From contig CANGBE010000047.1 of NCBI GenBank assembly GCA_947451875.1, forward strand, positions 1 to 9,224: DNA of 9,224 nt, written 5' to 3'. Of the stretch, positions 1 to 7,538 are shown one piece after another. The DNA comes from Sphingomonadaceae bacterium (GTDB taxonomy: Bacteria; Pseudomonadota; Alphaproteobacteria; Sphingomonadales; Sphingomonadaceae). The translations under genes were made by a program, and so were the position numbers. The stretch's first letter is position 1; each line of letters begins with the position of its first letter. The notes under the pieces are model-generated. The model had not been told where the DNA came from. It did not search any database and saw only the letters and a program-made list of their open reading frames with translations.

Positions 1-812
<812 letters not shown>

Positions 813-822
813 GGCGAGTTCC

Positions 823-2037
823 TCAGAGGTCGATCAACAGACGCGTCGGATCTTCGATCGCTTCCTTGATCGTCTTCAGCGCGGTTACGGCTTCGCGGCC
901 GTCGATCAGGCGGTGGTCATAGGACAGCGCGATGTACATCATCGGGCGGATGACGATCTCACCGTTGCGCACAACCGGGCGGTCTTCGATGCGGTGGAGG
1001 CCCAGCACGGCAGACTGCGGGGGGTTGATGATCGGGGTGCTCATAAGCCCGCCGAACACGCCGCCGTTGGAGATAGTGAAGGTGCCGCCCTTCATCTCGT
1101 CCATGGTCAGCGTGCCATCCTTGGCCTTCTTGCCATAGCCCGCAATGGCCTTTTCGATCTCGGCGAACGACATGCGGTCAACCCCGCGCACCACTGGCAC
1201 AACAAGGCCGTTGGGGGCCGAAACCGCGACCGAGAGGTCGATGTAGTCGAAATAGACAATTTCATCGCCCTGGATCTGGGCATTGACGGCGGGAATGTCT
1301 TTCAGCGCAAGGCACGATGCCTTGGCGAAGAAGCTCATCAGGCCGAGCTTCACGCCATGCTTCTTTTCGAACACGTCCTTGTAACGCGCGCGGGCCTCGA
1401 TCACTGCCGACATGTCGACGTCGTTGAAGGTGGTGAGCAGCGCGGCGGTATCCTGAGCTTCCTTCAGGCGCTTGGCGATGGTCTGGCGCAGACGGGTCAT
1501 CTTGACGCGCTCTTCGCGGCGGTCACCCGTAGCGGCAGCAGCAGGCGCAGCGGCGGGGGCCGAGACTGCCGGGGCAGGCGCAGAAACCTTGGCAGCGGCG
1601 GCGACGAGCACGTCTTCCTTGGTAATGCGGCCATCCTTGCCGGTGCCGGTGATGCTGGCGGGATCGATGCCAGCTTCCAGCACGGCGCGGCGCACGGCTG
1701 GAGAGAGGGTGACCGGATCGCCCGCAGGCTCTGCCGCAGCGGAAGCCGCCGGAGCAGGGGCTGGCGCTGGCGCCGCAGCCTTGGCCGCTGGCGCACCCGA
1801 TCCTGCCTCAATCGTCGTGATCAAGGCGCCGACCAGAACCGTATCGCCTTCCTTTACAAGCTGCGCGCCCATCAAGCCGGCAACGGGGGCCATCACTTCG
1901 ATAGCGACCTTGTCAGTTTCAAGGCTGGCAATGGGTTCATCGAGCGCCACCGCTTCACCGGGCTGCTTCAGCCACTGGCCGATGGTGGCTTCGGAAACGG
2001 ACTCGCCCAGAACAGGGACTTTGACTTCTACTGACAG
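823..2037 (-). CDS. sucB: Dihydrolipoyl succinyltransferase, E2 of 2-oxoglutarate dehydrogenase
   Basis: This E2 core subunit transfers the succinyl group from E1-bound thiamine diphosphate through its lipoyl arm to CoA. With the start placed at CTG 2037 it is 404 residues, matching the family length of about 400-410. Domains in order are a lipoyl domain (about 1-77, lipoyl lysine in ETDKV at Lys43), an Ala/Pro-rich flexible linker, an E3-binding domain (about 110-148, SPAVRRAVLEAGID to DGRITKEDV), a second Ala/Pro linker, and the acyltransferase domain (about 175-404). The active-site signature SYDHRLIDG gives His375 and Asp379. The start is chosen because the first standard start codon in frame, GTG at 1950, would delete 29 residues of the lipoyl domain. 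Homologues begin M-S/A-x-E-V/I-x-V/T-P, which matches CTG-TCA-GTA-GAA here. GAGGA at 2048-2044 lies 6 nt before CTG. ATC at 2040 is a less likely start. Confidence 0.95.
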   Translation of the reverse strand: MSVEVKVPVLGESVSEATIGQWLKQPGEAVALDEPIASLETDKVAIEVMAPVAGLMGAQLVKEGDTVLVGALITTIEAGSGAPAAKAAAPAPAPAPAASAAAEPAGDPVTLSPAVRRAVLEAGIDPASITGTGKDGRITKEDVLVAAAAKVSAPAPAVSAPAAAPAAAATGDRREERVKMTRLRQTIAKRLKEAQDTAALLTTFNDVDMSAVIEARARYKDVFEKKHGVKLGLMSFFAKASCLALKDIPAVNAQIQGDEIVYFDYIDLSVAVSAPNGLVVPVVRGVDRMSFAEIEKAIAGYGKKAKDGTLTMDEMKGGTFTISNGGVFGGLMSTPIINPPQSAVLGLHRIEDRPVVRNGEIVIRPMMYIALSYDHRLIDGREAVTALKTIKEAIEDPTRLLIDL

Positions 2038-2046
2038 GATGCTTCC

Positions 2047-4872
2047 TCAGGCCTTCTTCTGGCGGCGGATTTCGCCCCGGACCGAGAGGCCCAAAGCATT
2101 GGAGACCAGCGCCCCCTGTTCGGATTGGTGGCGTTTGGCGAGGCCGGTGGCAGGCGATGCCGAAGCCATACGGCCGGCATAACGGGCGCGCTTCACTTTG
2201 CACTTCGCCGCAGCCAGCGCCTCTTCGATTTCCGGCTCGACGAAGAACCACGAACCGTTGTTCTTCGGTTCTTCCTGGCACCAGACGACCTCTTCCAGCG
2301 CGGTCATGCGCTTCAATCGCGTTGCCAAAGGCTCACCGGGGAAGGGGTAGAGCTGCTCAAGTCGGACGATCTGGGTGTCATCCAGCCCGGCGGCATTGCG
2401 CGCCTCGATCAGATCATAGGCCACCTTGCCCGAGCACAGCACCAGCCGCTTGGTCTTGGCATCTTCCGAACCATTGGTGTCCGAAAGGATGCGCATGAAG
2501 TGGCCGTCACCGATGAAGTCGCTCGCCGCACTCTTGGCCAGCGGATGGCGCAGCAGGCTCTTGGGCGTCATAATGATCAGCGGCTTGCGGAACGGACGGT
2601 GCATCTGCCGGCGCAGTACGTGGAAATAGTTCGCCGGGGTGGTGATGTTGCAAACCTGCATGTTGTCCTGCGCGCAAAGCTGCAGATAGCGCTCCAGACG
2701 CGCCGAGCTATGCTCCGGACCCTGACCTTCGTAACCATGCGGCAGCAGCACGACAAGGCCGTTGGCGCGCAGCCACTTACTTTCCGAGCTGGCGATGTAT
2801 TGGTCAAAGATGATCTGCGCGCCGTTGGCGAAATCGCCGAACTGCGCTTCCCACAGCACCAGCGTTTTCGGATCGGCGCTGGCATAGCCATATTCAAAGC
2901 CGAGCACGCCATATTCGGACAGCGGGCTGTCATGCACCTCAAAGCGGCCATGCGGCAGGGTGCTCAGCGGAATGTATTTGTGCTCGTCGGTCTGATCGAC
3001 CCAGACGCAATGGCGCTGGCTGAAAGTGCCGCGCCCTGAATCTTGGCCGGACAGGCGCACGGCATAGCCTTCGGTTACAAGGCTGCCATAAGCGAGCGCT
3101 TCGCCGGTTGCCCAGTCAAAGCCTTCGCCGCTCTTGAACATCTCGCGCTTGGCATCGAGCACGCGGGCCAGCGTCTTATGGACTTCCAGCCCATCTGGAA
3201 TGGCGGTTAGCGTGCGGCCAAGGCTTTCGAACAGCTTGCCTTCAATACCGGTCGGCACGTTGCGGCGTGCGGTTTCGGGATCGACTGGCTTGTTGAAACC
3301 GGACCAGCGCCCGCCGAACCAATCGGCTTCGTTGGCCTTGTAGTCCTTTGCGGCTTCGAAGTGTTCTTCAAGGTGCGCAACAAAGGAGCCTTCGATCTCG
3401 CCGAGCTGGCCTTCGCCGATCACGCCCTGCGCCTTCAGGCGCTCGGCATAGAGCGCGCTGACCGGCGGGTGCTTGCGGATGCGGGCATACATCAGCGGCT
3501 GGGTGAAGCCGGGTTCGTCGCCCTCGTTATGGCCAAAGCGGCGATAGCACCACATATCGACCACGATATCGCGGCCGAACTTCTGGCGGTAATCGATGGC
3601 AAGCTTGCAGGCGAAGGTCACGGCTTCGGGATCATCGCCGTTCACATGGATGATCGGTGCCATCACGCCCTTGGAGACGTCCGACGGATAGGGCGAGCCG
3701 CGCGAGAACTGCGGGCTGGTGGTAAAGCCGATCTGGTTGTTGATCACAAAATGGATGCAGCCGCCGGTGTTGTATCCCTTCACACCAGAGAAGCCGAAGC
3801 ATTCCCAGACGATGCCCTGTCCGGCAAAGGCAGCATCGCCGTGGATCAGCACGGGCAGCACGGTCTTGTGCTTTCCGGGGCCGATATCGCCGCGATCAAC
3901 CTGATAGGCGCGCACCTTGCCGAGCACGATGGGGTCCACCGTTTCGAGGTGGCTGGGGTTCGGCATCAGGCTCATGTGCACCTTGATGCCGTCAAATTCG
4001 CGGTCAGTGCTGGTGCCGAGGTGATACTTCACATCGCCCGATCCGCCGACGTCTTCAGGGTTGGCCGTGCCGCCGGAGAATTCGTGGAAAATCACCTTGA
4101 ATGGCTTGGCCATCACATTGGCAAGAATATTCAGGCGGCCGCGGTGGGCCATGCCATAGACGATTTCCTTGACGCCCAGCTGGCCGCCATACTTGATCAC
4201 GGCTTCCAGCGCCGGGATCATGGATTCGCCGCCATCAAGGCCAAAGCGCTTGGTGCCGACGTACTTCTTGCCGAGGAACTTTTCGTACTGCTCACCGCGC
4301 ACCACGGCGGAAAGGATCGCCTTCTTGCCTTCGGGGCTGAACTCGATGTTCTTGTCCGCGCCTTCCATCCGGTCCTGCAGGAAGCGGCGCTCCTCGACAT
4401 CTGCGATGTGCATGTATTCAAGGCCGACCTTGCCGCAATAATTCTTGCGCAGGATCGCTACGATTTCGTTCACCGAACTCCATTGCAGGCCAAGGTAGCC
4501 GCCAAGGTAGATGCGCCGGTCAAGATCGGCAGGCGTGAAGCCGTGGTATGCGGGATCGAGGTCTGGCGGAATTTCCTGCTTGGCGATGCCCAGCGGATCG
4601 AGATCGGCAGCAAGGTGGCCGCGCACGCGATAGGTGCGGATCAGCATAACCGCGCGGATGGTGTCAGTGGCAGCAGCCTCAAGCGTCTTTTCGTCAATCG
4701 CCCCGCCCGCCTTGGGCGCGGCGGCTTTGATCGCCTCCTTCACCGCCAGCGGATCGAGCGCCTGCGTCAGGTCGTTTTCTGCCGCACCGCCAGCCAGAGG
4801 CCAGCCGGCCCGTTGCCATGATGGCCCGGGCTGGGGATCTGCAGGATAGAAATCGAAGCTTTCGTTGCCCAT
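2047..4872 (-). CDS. sucA: 2-oxoglutarate dehydrogenase E1 component
   Basis: This is the thiamine-diphosphate-dependent E1 subunit, which decarboxylates 2-oxoglutarate and succinylates the lipoyl group of SucB. It has 941 residues, close to the family's usual 930-1000. Recognisable segments are GLDGGESMIP (211-220), MAHRGRLNIL (241-250), MPNPSHLE (303-310), the cofactor/Mg2+ region GDAAFAGQG (345-353) followed by NNQIGFTT (378-385), and FGHNEGDEP (446-454). The C-terminal transketolase-like and E1o-specific domains follow. ATG 4872 is used because an in-frame TGA at 4920-4918 blocks any long extension and no ATG, GTG or TTG lies between; the Shine-Dalgarno there (GGTG) is poor. The N-terminus is short: the usual F/Y-L-x-G-x-N ... 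LYxxY ... DPxSV E2-contact peptide is not visible. The gene is followed after 9 nt by sucB in the same reading frame. Confidence 0.98.
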   Translation of the reverse strand: MGNESFDFYPADPQPGPSWQRAGWPLAGGAAENDLTQALDPLAVKEAIKAAAPKAGGAIDEKTLEAAATDTIRAVMLIRTYRVRGHLAADLDPLGIAKQEIPPDLDPAYHGFTPADLDRRIYLGGYLGLQWSSVNEIVAILRKNYCGKVGLEYMHIADVEERRFLQDRMEGADKNIEFSPEGKKAILSAVVRGEQYEKFLGKKYVGTKRFGLDGGESMIPALEAVIKYGGQLGVKEIVYGMAHRGRLNILANVMAKPFKVIFHEFSGGTANPEDVGGSGDVKYHLGTSTDREFDGIKVHMSLMPNPSHLETVDPIVLGKVRAYQVDRGDIGPGKHKTVLPVLIHGDAAFAGQGIVWECFGFSGVKGYNTGGCIHFVINNQIGFTTSPQFSRGSPYPSDVSKGVMAPIIHVNGDDPEAVTFACKLAIDYRQKFGRDIVVDMWCYRRFGHNEGDEPGFTQPLMYARIRKHPPVSALYAERLKAQGVIGEGQLGEIEGSFVAHLEEHFEAAKDYKANEADWFGGRWSGFNKPVDPETARRNVPTGIEGKLFESLGRTLTAIPDGLEVHKTLARVLDAKREMFKSGEGFDWATGEALAYGSLVTEGYAVRLSGQDSGRGTFSQRHCVWVDQTDEHKYIPLSTLPHGRFEVHDSPLSEYGVLGFEYGYASADPKTLVLWEAQFGDFANGAQIIFDQYIASSESKWLRANGLVVLLPHGYEGQGPEHSSARLERYLQLCAQDNMQVCNITTPANYFHVLRRQMHRPFRKPLIIMTPKSLLRHPLAKSAASDFIGDGHFMRILSDTNGSEDAKTKRLVLCSGKVAYDLIEARNAAGLDDTQIVRLEQLYPFPGEPLATRLKRMTALEEVVWCQEEPKNNGSWFFVEPEIEEALAAAKCKVKRARYAGRMASASPATGLAKRHQSEQGALVSNALGLSVRGEIRRQKKA

Positions 4873-4996
4873 GGAATCACCATCTGCGCGGCGGGGAATA
4901 CCGCCACTCTTTGTCCGTCAATCCAGAGCCTTGGCGCTCCCGGGGAGGAGAGCAGTCCATGCCCTTGTTATGGTTGCTCCCAGCTGAAGCAGAGCC
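4873..4996 (-). promoter_or_regulatory. sucD-sucA intergenic region with weak promoter-like elements
   Basis: This 124-nt gap is long compared with the 9-10 nt gaps further down the operon. On the minus strand TTGACG (4921-4916) and TATTCC (4900-4895) form a -35/-10-like pair, but the spacer is only 15 nt, so this is a weak candidate for an internal sucA promoter. A small hairpin, GGCGG/CCGCC with a 6-nt loop (4890-4905), overlaps the -10-like element and lies about 18 nt before the sucA ATG. It could affect translation. No good intrinsic terminator for sucD is visible. The function is uncertain. Confidence 0.25.
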
Positions 4997-5887
4997 TCAG
5001 GCTAATTGCTTAAGCACTTCCGCCAAGGTCGTGCCCAGTTCCGAAGGCGAGGGCGAAACGCGGATGCCCGCGGCTTCCATCGCCGCGATCTTGTCTTCTG
5101 CGCCGCCTTGTCCGCCCGAAACGATGGCGCCGGCATGGCCCATGCGGCGGCCCGGAGGGGCGGTGAGGCCGGCGATGAAGCCAACCATCGGCTTCTTGCG
5201 ACCACGCTTGGCTTCGTCAGCGATGAACTGTGCGGCTTCTTCTTCCGCGCTGCCGCCGATTTCACCGATCATGATGATCGACTTGGTAGCGTCGTCAGCG
5301 AGGAACAACTCCAGCATGTCGATGAAGTTTGTGCCGTTGACCGGATCGCCGCCGATGCCGACAGCCGTGGTCTGGCCAAGGCCCACCGCGGTGGTCTGAT
5401 GCACGGCTTCATAGGTCAGCGTGCCCGAGCGCGAAACCACGCCGACGGTGCCCTTGGAAAAGATGTTGCCGGGCATGATGCCGATCTTGCACTCGTTCGG
5501 GGTGAGAACGCCGGGGCAGTTGGGGCCGATCAGGCGGGAGTTCGAGCCGGTGAGGGCACGCTTGACGCGAACCATGTCGAGCACCGGAACGCCTTCGGTG
5601 ATGGCAACGATCAGTTCGATCCCGGCATCGATAGCTTCCAGAATGGCATCGGCGCAGCCGGCTGGCGGCACATAGATGCACGAAGCGGTAGCGCCGGTAA
5701 CAGCCTTGGCTTCGGCAACCGAGTCAAACTGCGGCAGGCCGAGGAAATCAGTTCCACCCTTGCCCGGCGTAACGCCCGCAACCATCTGCGTGCCATACGC
5801 CAGCGCCGCTTCGGTGTGGAAGGAGCCGGTCTTGCCGGTCATGCCTTGCGTGATGACCTTGGTGTTTTTGTTTACGAGGATCGACAT
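4997..5887 (-). CDS. sucD: Succinyl-CoA synthetase (ADP/GDP-forming), alpha subunit
   Basis: This alpha subunit binds CoA and carries the phosphohistidine intermediate in the reversible conversion of succinyl-CoA to succinate with nucleotide triphosphate formation. It has 296 residues, close to the usual 288-300. The N-terminus MSILVNKNTKVITQGMTGKTG is the typical CoA-binding start. GPNCPG lies mid-protein, GIGGDPVNGT follows, and the active-site motif GHAGAIVSGG places the phosphorylated histidine at residue 251. Start ATG 5887 has GGAG 8 nt upstream. The gene follows mdh by 68 nt and precedes sucA by 124 nt on the same strand. The partner beta-subunit gene sucC, which often sits between mdh and sucD in alphaproteobacteria, is not in the window, so the enzyme must be completed by a subunit encoded elsewhere. 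Confidence 0.98.
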   Translation of the reverse strand: MSILVNKNTKVITQGMTGKTGSFHTEAALAYGTQMVAGVTPGKGGTDFLGLPQFDSVAEAKAVTGATASCIYVPPAGCADAILEAIDAGIELIVAITEGVPVLDMVRVKRALTGSNSRLIGPNCPGVLTPNECKIGIMPGNIFSKGTVGVVSRSGTLTYEAVHQTTAVGLGQTTAVGIGGDPVNGTNFIDMLELFLADDATKSIIMIGEIGGSAEEEAAQFIADEAKRGRKKPMVGFIAGLTAPPGRRMGHAGAIVSGGQGGAEDKIAAMEAAGIRVSPSPSELGTTLAEVLKQLA

Positions 5888-5910
5888 TTAGGAAACTCCG
5901 GGAAGAAATG

Positions 5911-5935
5911 CGGCCGCGGCAATATGCCGCGGCCG
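5911..5935 (-). terminator. GC-rich hairpin between mdh and sucD
   Basis: This is a perfect inverted repeat of 10 bp, CGGCCGCGGC and GCCGCGGCCG, around a 5-nt AT loop; a closing A-T pair would make it 11 bp. It starts 20 nt after the mdh stop and ends 23 nt before the sucD ATG. On the minus strand it is followed by CATTTCTTCC, only a weak U-rich tract, so complete termination is doubtful. It may be a partial terminator (attenuator) that makes mdh transcripts more abundant than the suc genes, or a 3'-end stabiliser left after mRNA processing. The structure is certain; its role is inferred. Confidence 0.6.
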
Positions 5936-5955
5936 TTAATTCATTAAAATGGTTA

Positions 5956-6927
5956 TCAGCTAAGCGAACCGTCAATCGCCTTGCAGGCAGCAACCAGTTC
6001 TTCAACCGCGTCGATGCTCACCTTGAGGCCAGCCTTCGCAGCATCATCCAGCGCGATTTCGATTACTTCTTCAACGCCGCCAGCGCCGATTACGCATGGT
6101 ACGCCGACGTAGAGGTTGTCGATGCCATAGGCGCCGGAAACGTGGGCAGCGCAGGGCAGGACGCGCTTCTGGTCGCCCAGATAGGCTTCGGCCATCGAGA
6201 TTGCCGAGGCTGCGGGGGCATAGAATGCCGAAGTGCCGAGCATGCCAACGATCTCGCCGCCGCCGTTGGCGGTGCGCTTGATGATTGCGTCGATTCGTTC
6301 CTGCGTCGAGCGGCCCATCTTGATGAGATCGGGAACGGGAATGCCCTTGACGGTCGAGTACGATGCCACCGGCACCATGGTGTCACCGTGGCCGCCAAGC
6401 ACGAAACTGGTCACATCACGCACCGAAACGCCGAATTCCTGCGCGAGGAAGGTGGAGAAGCGCGCCGAGTCGAGCACTCCGGCCATGCCGACTACCTTGT
6501 TGTGCGGCAGGCCCGAAAATTCGCGCAGCGCCCAGACCATCGCGTCGAGCGGGTTGGTGATGCAGATGACGAATGCGTTCGGCGCGTTGGCCTTGATGCC
6601 TTCGCCGACGGCCTTCATCACCTTCAGGTTGATGCCGAGCAGATCGTCACGGCTCATGCCGGGCTTGCGGGGCACGCCAGCGGTGACGATGATCACGTCT
6701 GCGCCTGCGATGTCCTTGTAATCGTTGGAGCCGGTAACATTGGCGTCAAAGCCTTCAACCGGGCCGCACTGCTGCAGATCGAGCGCCTTGCCCTGGGGAA
6801 CGCCTTCCGCAATGTCGAACAGGACGACGTCGCCCAGTTCCTTTTGTGCTGCAAGATGGGCGAGGGTGCCACCGATATTACCGGCGCCAATGAGGGCAAT
6901 CTTTTTGCGTCCAACGCTATTGGCCAT
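5956..6927 (-). CDS. mdh: Malate dehydrogenase (NAD-dependent, LDH-like type)
   Basis: This enzyme oxidises malate to oxaloacetate with NAD+ in the TCA cycle. With the start at ATG 6927 it has 323 residues, against a usual length near 320. It shows the Rossmann motif GAGNIGG (residues 14-20), the acidic residue after beta-2 (LFD, Asp38) that selects NAD, and the mobile loop PRKPGMSR with Arg87 and Arg93 (arginine here marks malate rather than lactate specificity). It also has ITNPLDAM, Asp153 and Arg156 in VLDSAR, and catalytic His180 in GGHGDT. An in-frame ATG at 6975 would add 16 residues that do not resemble family members. ATG 6927 is preferred because family members begin MARKKIALIGAG-like and because AGGGA lies 9 nt upstream. 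It is the first gene of the mdh-sucD-sucA-sucB-lpd block. Confidence 0.98.
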   Translation of the reverse strand: MANSVGRKKIALIGAGNIGGTLAHLAAQKELGDVVLFDIAEGVPQGKALDLQQCGPVEGFDANVTGSNDYKDIAGADVIIVTAGVPRKPGMSRDDLLGINLKVMKAVGEGIKANAPNAFVICITNPLDAMVWALREFSGLPHNKVVGMAGVLDSARFSTFLAQEFGVSVRDVTSFVLGGHGDTMVPVASYSTVKGIPVPDLIKMGRSTQERIDAIIKRTANGGGEIVGMLGTSAFYAPAASAISMAEAYLGDQKRVLPCAAHVSGAYGIDNLYVGVPCVIGAGGVEEVIEIALDDAAKAGLKVSIDAVEELVAACKAIDGSLS

Positions 6928-7106
6928 GAAATTCAGTCCCTGAGTAACGGGAGAAATCTCGCTGGGGTCTGCCATAATGGTCCCGCGCCAAACGCAGGCA
7001 GTCCCGTGTGAACGGTAGAGGCCCTAGGCGCGTGAATGTCGGATTGCAACCCGGGAAAACACGGAAATTACAAGTTTAATTGCTATTGCGAACTAATTGC
7101 AATTAA
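6928..7106 (-). promoter_or_regulatory. Leader and probable promoter region of the mdh-suc block
   Basis: This 179-nt gap between the upstream hypothetical gene and mdh is the only large intergenic region before the block. Its distal part (about 7050-7106) is strikingly AT-rich for this genome. It holds a perfect 12-bp palindrome TAATTGCAATTA (7094-7105) and four copies of ATTGC on the plus strand (7043, 7079, 7085, 7096). I could not assign a convincing -35/-10 pair, so transcription-start and operator claims rest on position and composition only. The mdh Shine-Dalgarno AGGGA lies at the proximal end. Confidence 0.45.
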
Positions 7107-7421
7107 TCAGCTTCGCGCTCTCACTTCCATCCGCAGCGCCATACGGCGATCAAGCTGACGGACCACCGCTAGCCAGTGGCGGAAGGTGGCATCATCGCCC
7201 TTCGCGTGCGCGGCTTCGGCTTGGGCCCGTGCCAATTCTGCAGCGCCAAGGCCGTGGCGGGCAAAGTGCATCAGGGTGGCGCGCAGCACTGCCGGATCGC
7301 CCATCAGATCGCCGATGGCGCGTCCGTTGTCATTCGCGCCGCGGCGCGGGATGCGGGGGGTGAGGATGCGGGCAACGACGGCGTCATGGCCATTGCGGCG
7401 GGCTGCAAAATGAAGGGGCAT
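7107..7421 (-). CDS. Small hypothetical protein (104 aa)
   Basis: The product is a predicted soluble protein of 104 residues with no signal peptide or membrane segment. It begins MPLHFAARRNGHDAVVARIL, continues with a basic stretch PRIPRRGANDNGRA, then a mostly helical segment DLMGDPAVLRATLMHFARHG (residues 39-58), and ends in an Arg-rich tail. I do not recognise a domain with certainty, though similar short RGANDN-containing proteins seem familiar in sphingomonads. Support for a real gene: codons end overwhelmingly in G or C like the neighbouring genes, GAGAA precedes the ATG, no upstream in-frame start exists, and no competing gene covers the region. It lies 117 nt downstream of the sleB-like gene and ends at the AT-rich leader of mdh. 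Function unknown. Confidence 0.72.
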   Translation of the reverse strand: MPLHFAARRNGHDAVVARILTPRIPRRGANDNGRAIGDLMGDPAVLRATLMHFARHGLGAAELARAQAEAAHAKGDDATFRHWLAVVRQLDRRMALRMEVRARS

Positions 7422-7538
7422 GGTCTTCTCGGGGGCCGTTTCTTTGTTGAACCCACCCTCTACACACCGCGCGCTAAGGCTTCCTCATTGGCTATGGTTA
7501 CGAAGGCGTTTACCTGCGGAAACGTGGTAGACCGCAAT

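Noticed and set aside
3361..4821. 486-codon plus-strand open frame antisense to sucA
   Set aside because: It exactly opposes strongly conserved sucA coding sequence. Long antisense frames are expected from GC3-rich codons, and its translation resembles no protein I know.
5349..5400. Imperfect direct repeat inside sucD (QTTAVGLG QTTAVGIG)
   Set aside because: SucD proteins normally carry a similar pair of QxT-x-VG segments here, so this is family sequence rather than a recent duplication.
5006..5947. 313-codon plus-strand open frame antisense to sucD
   Set aside because: It is a shadow of a complete, conserved sucD and includes the mdh-sucD hairpin, so it is not a plausible gene.
6928..6975. 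Upstream ATG 6975 as the mdh start
   Set aside because: It adds 16 residues unlike family members and its ribosome binding site is no better; ATG 6927 has AGGGA 9 nt upstream and gives the standard N-terminus.
5908..7011. 367-codon plus-strand open frame antisense to mdh
   Set aside because: The opposite strand encodes a full malate dehydrogenase with all active-site residues; the antisense frame has no family features.
7422..7538. Possible tRNA-like T-arm (GGGTTCAAC on the minus strand) in the gap after the SleB-like gene
   Set aside because: The flanks do not form a T-stem and no acceptor or anticodon stem is found. I see nothing else in this 117-nt gap.
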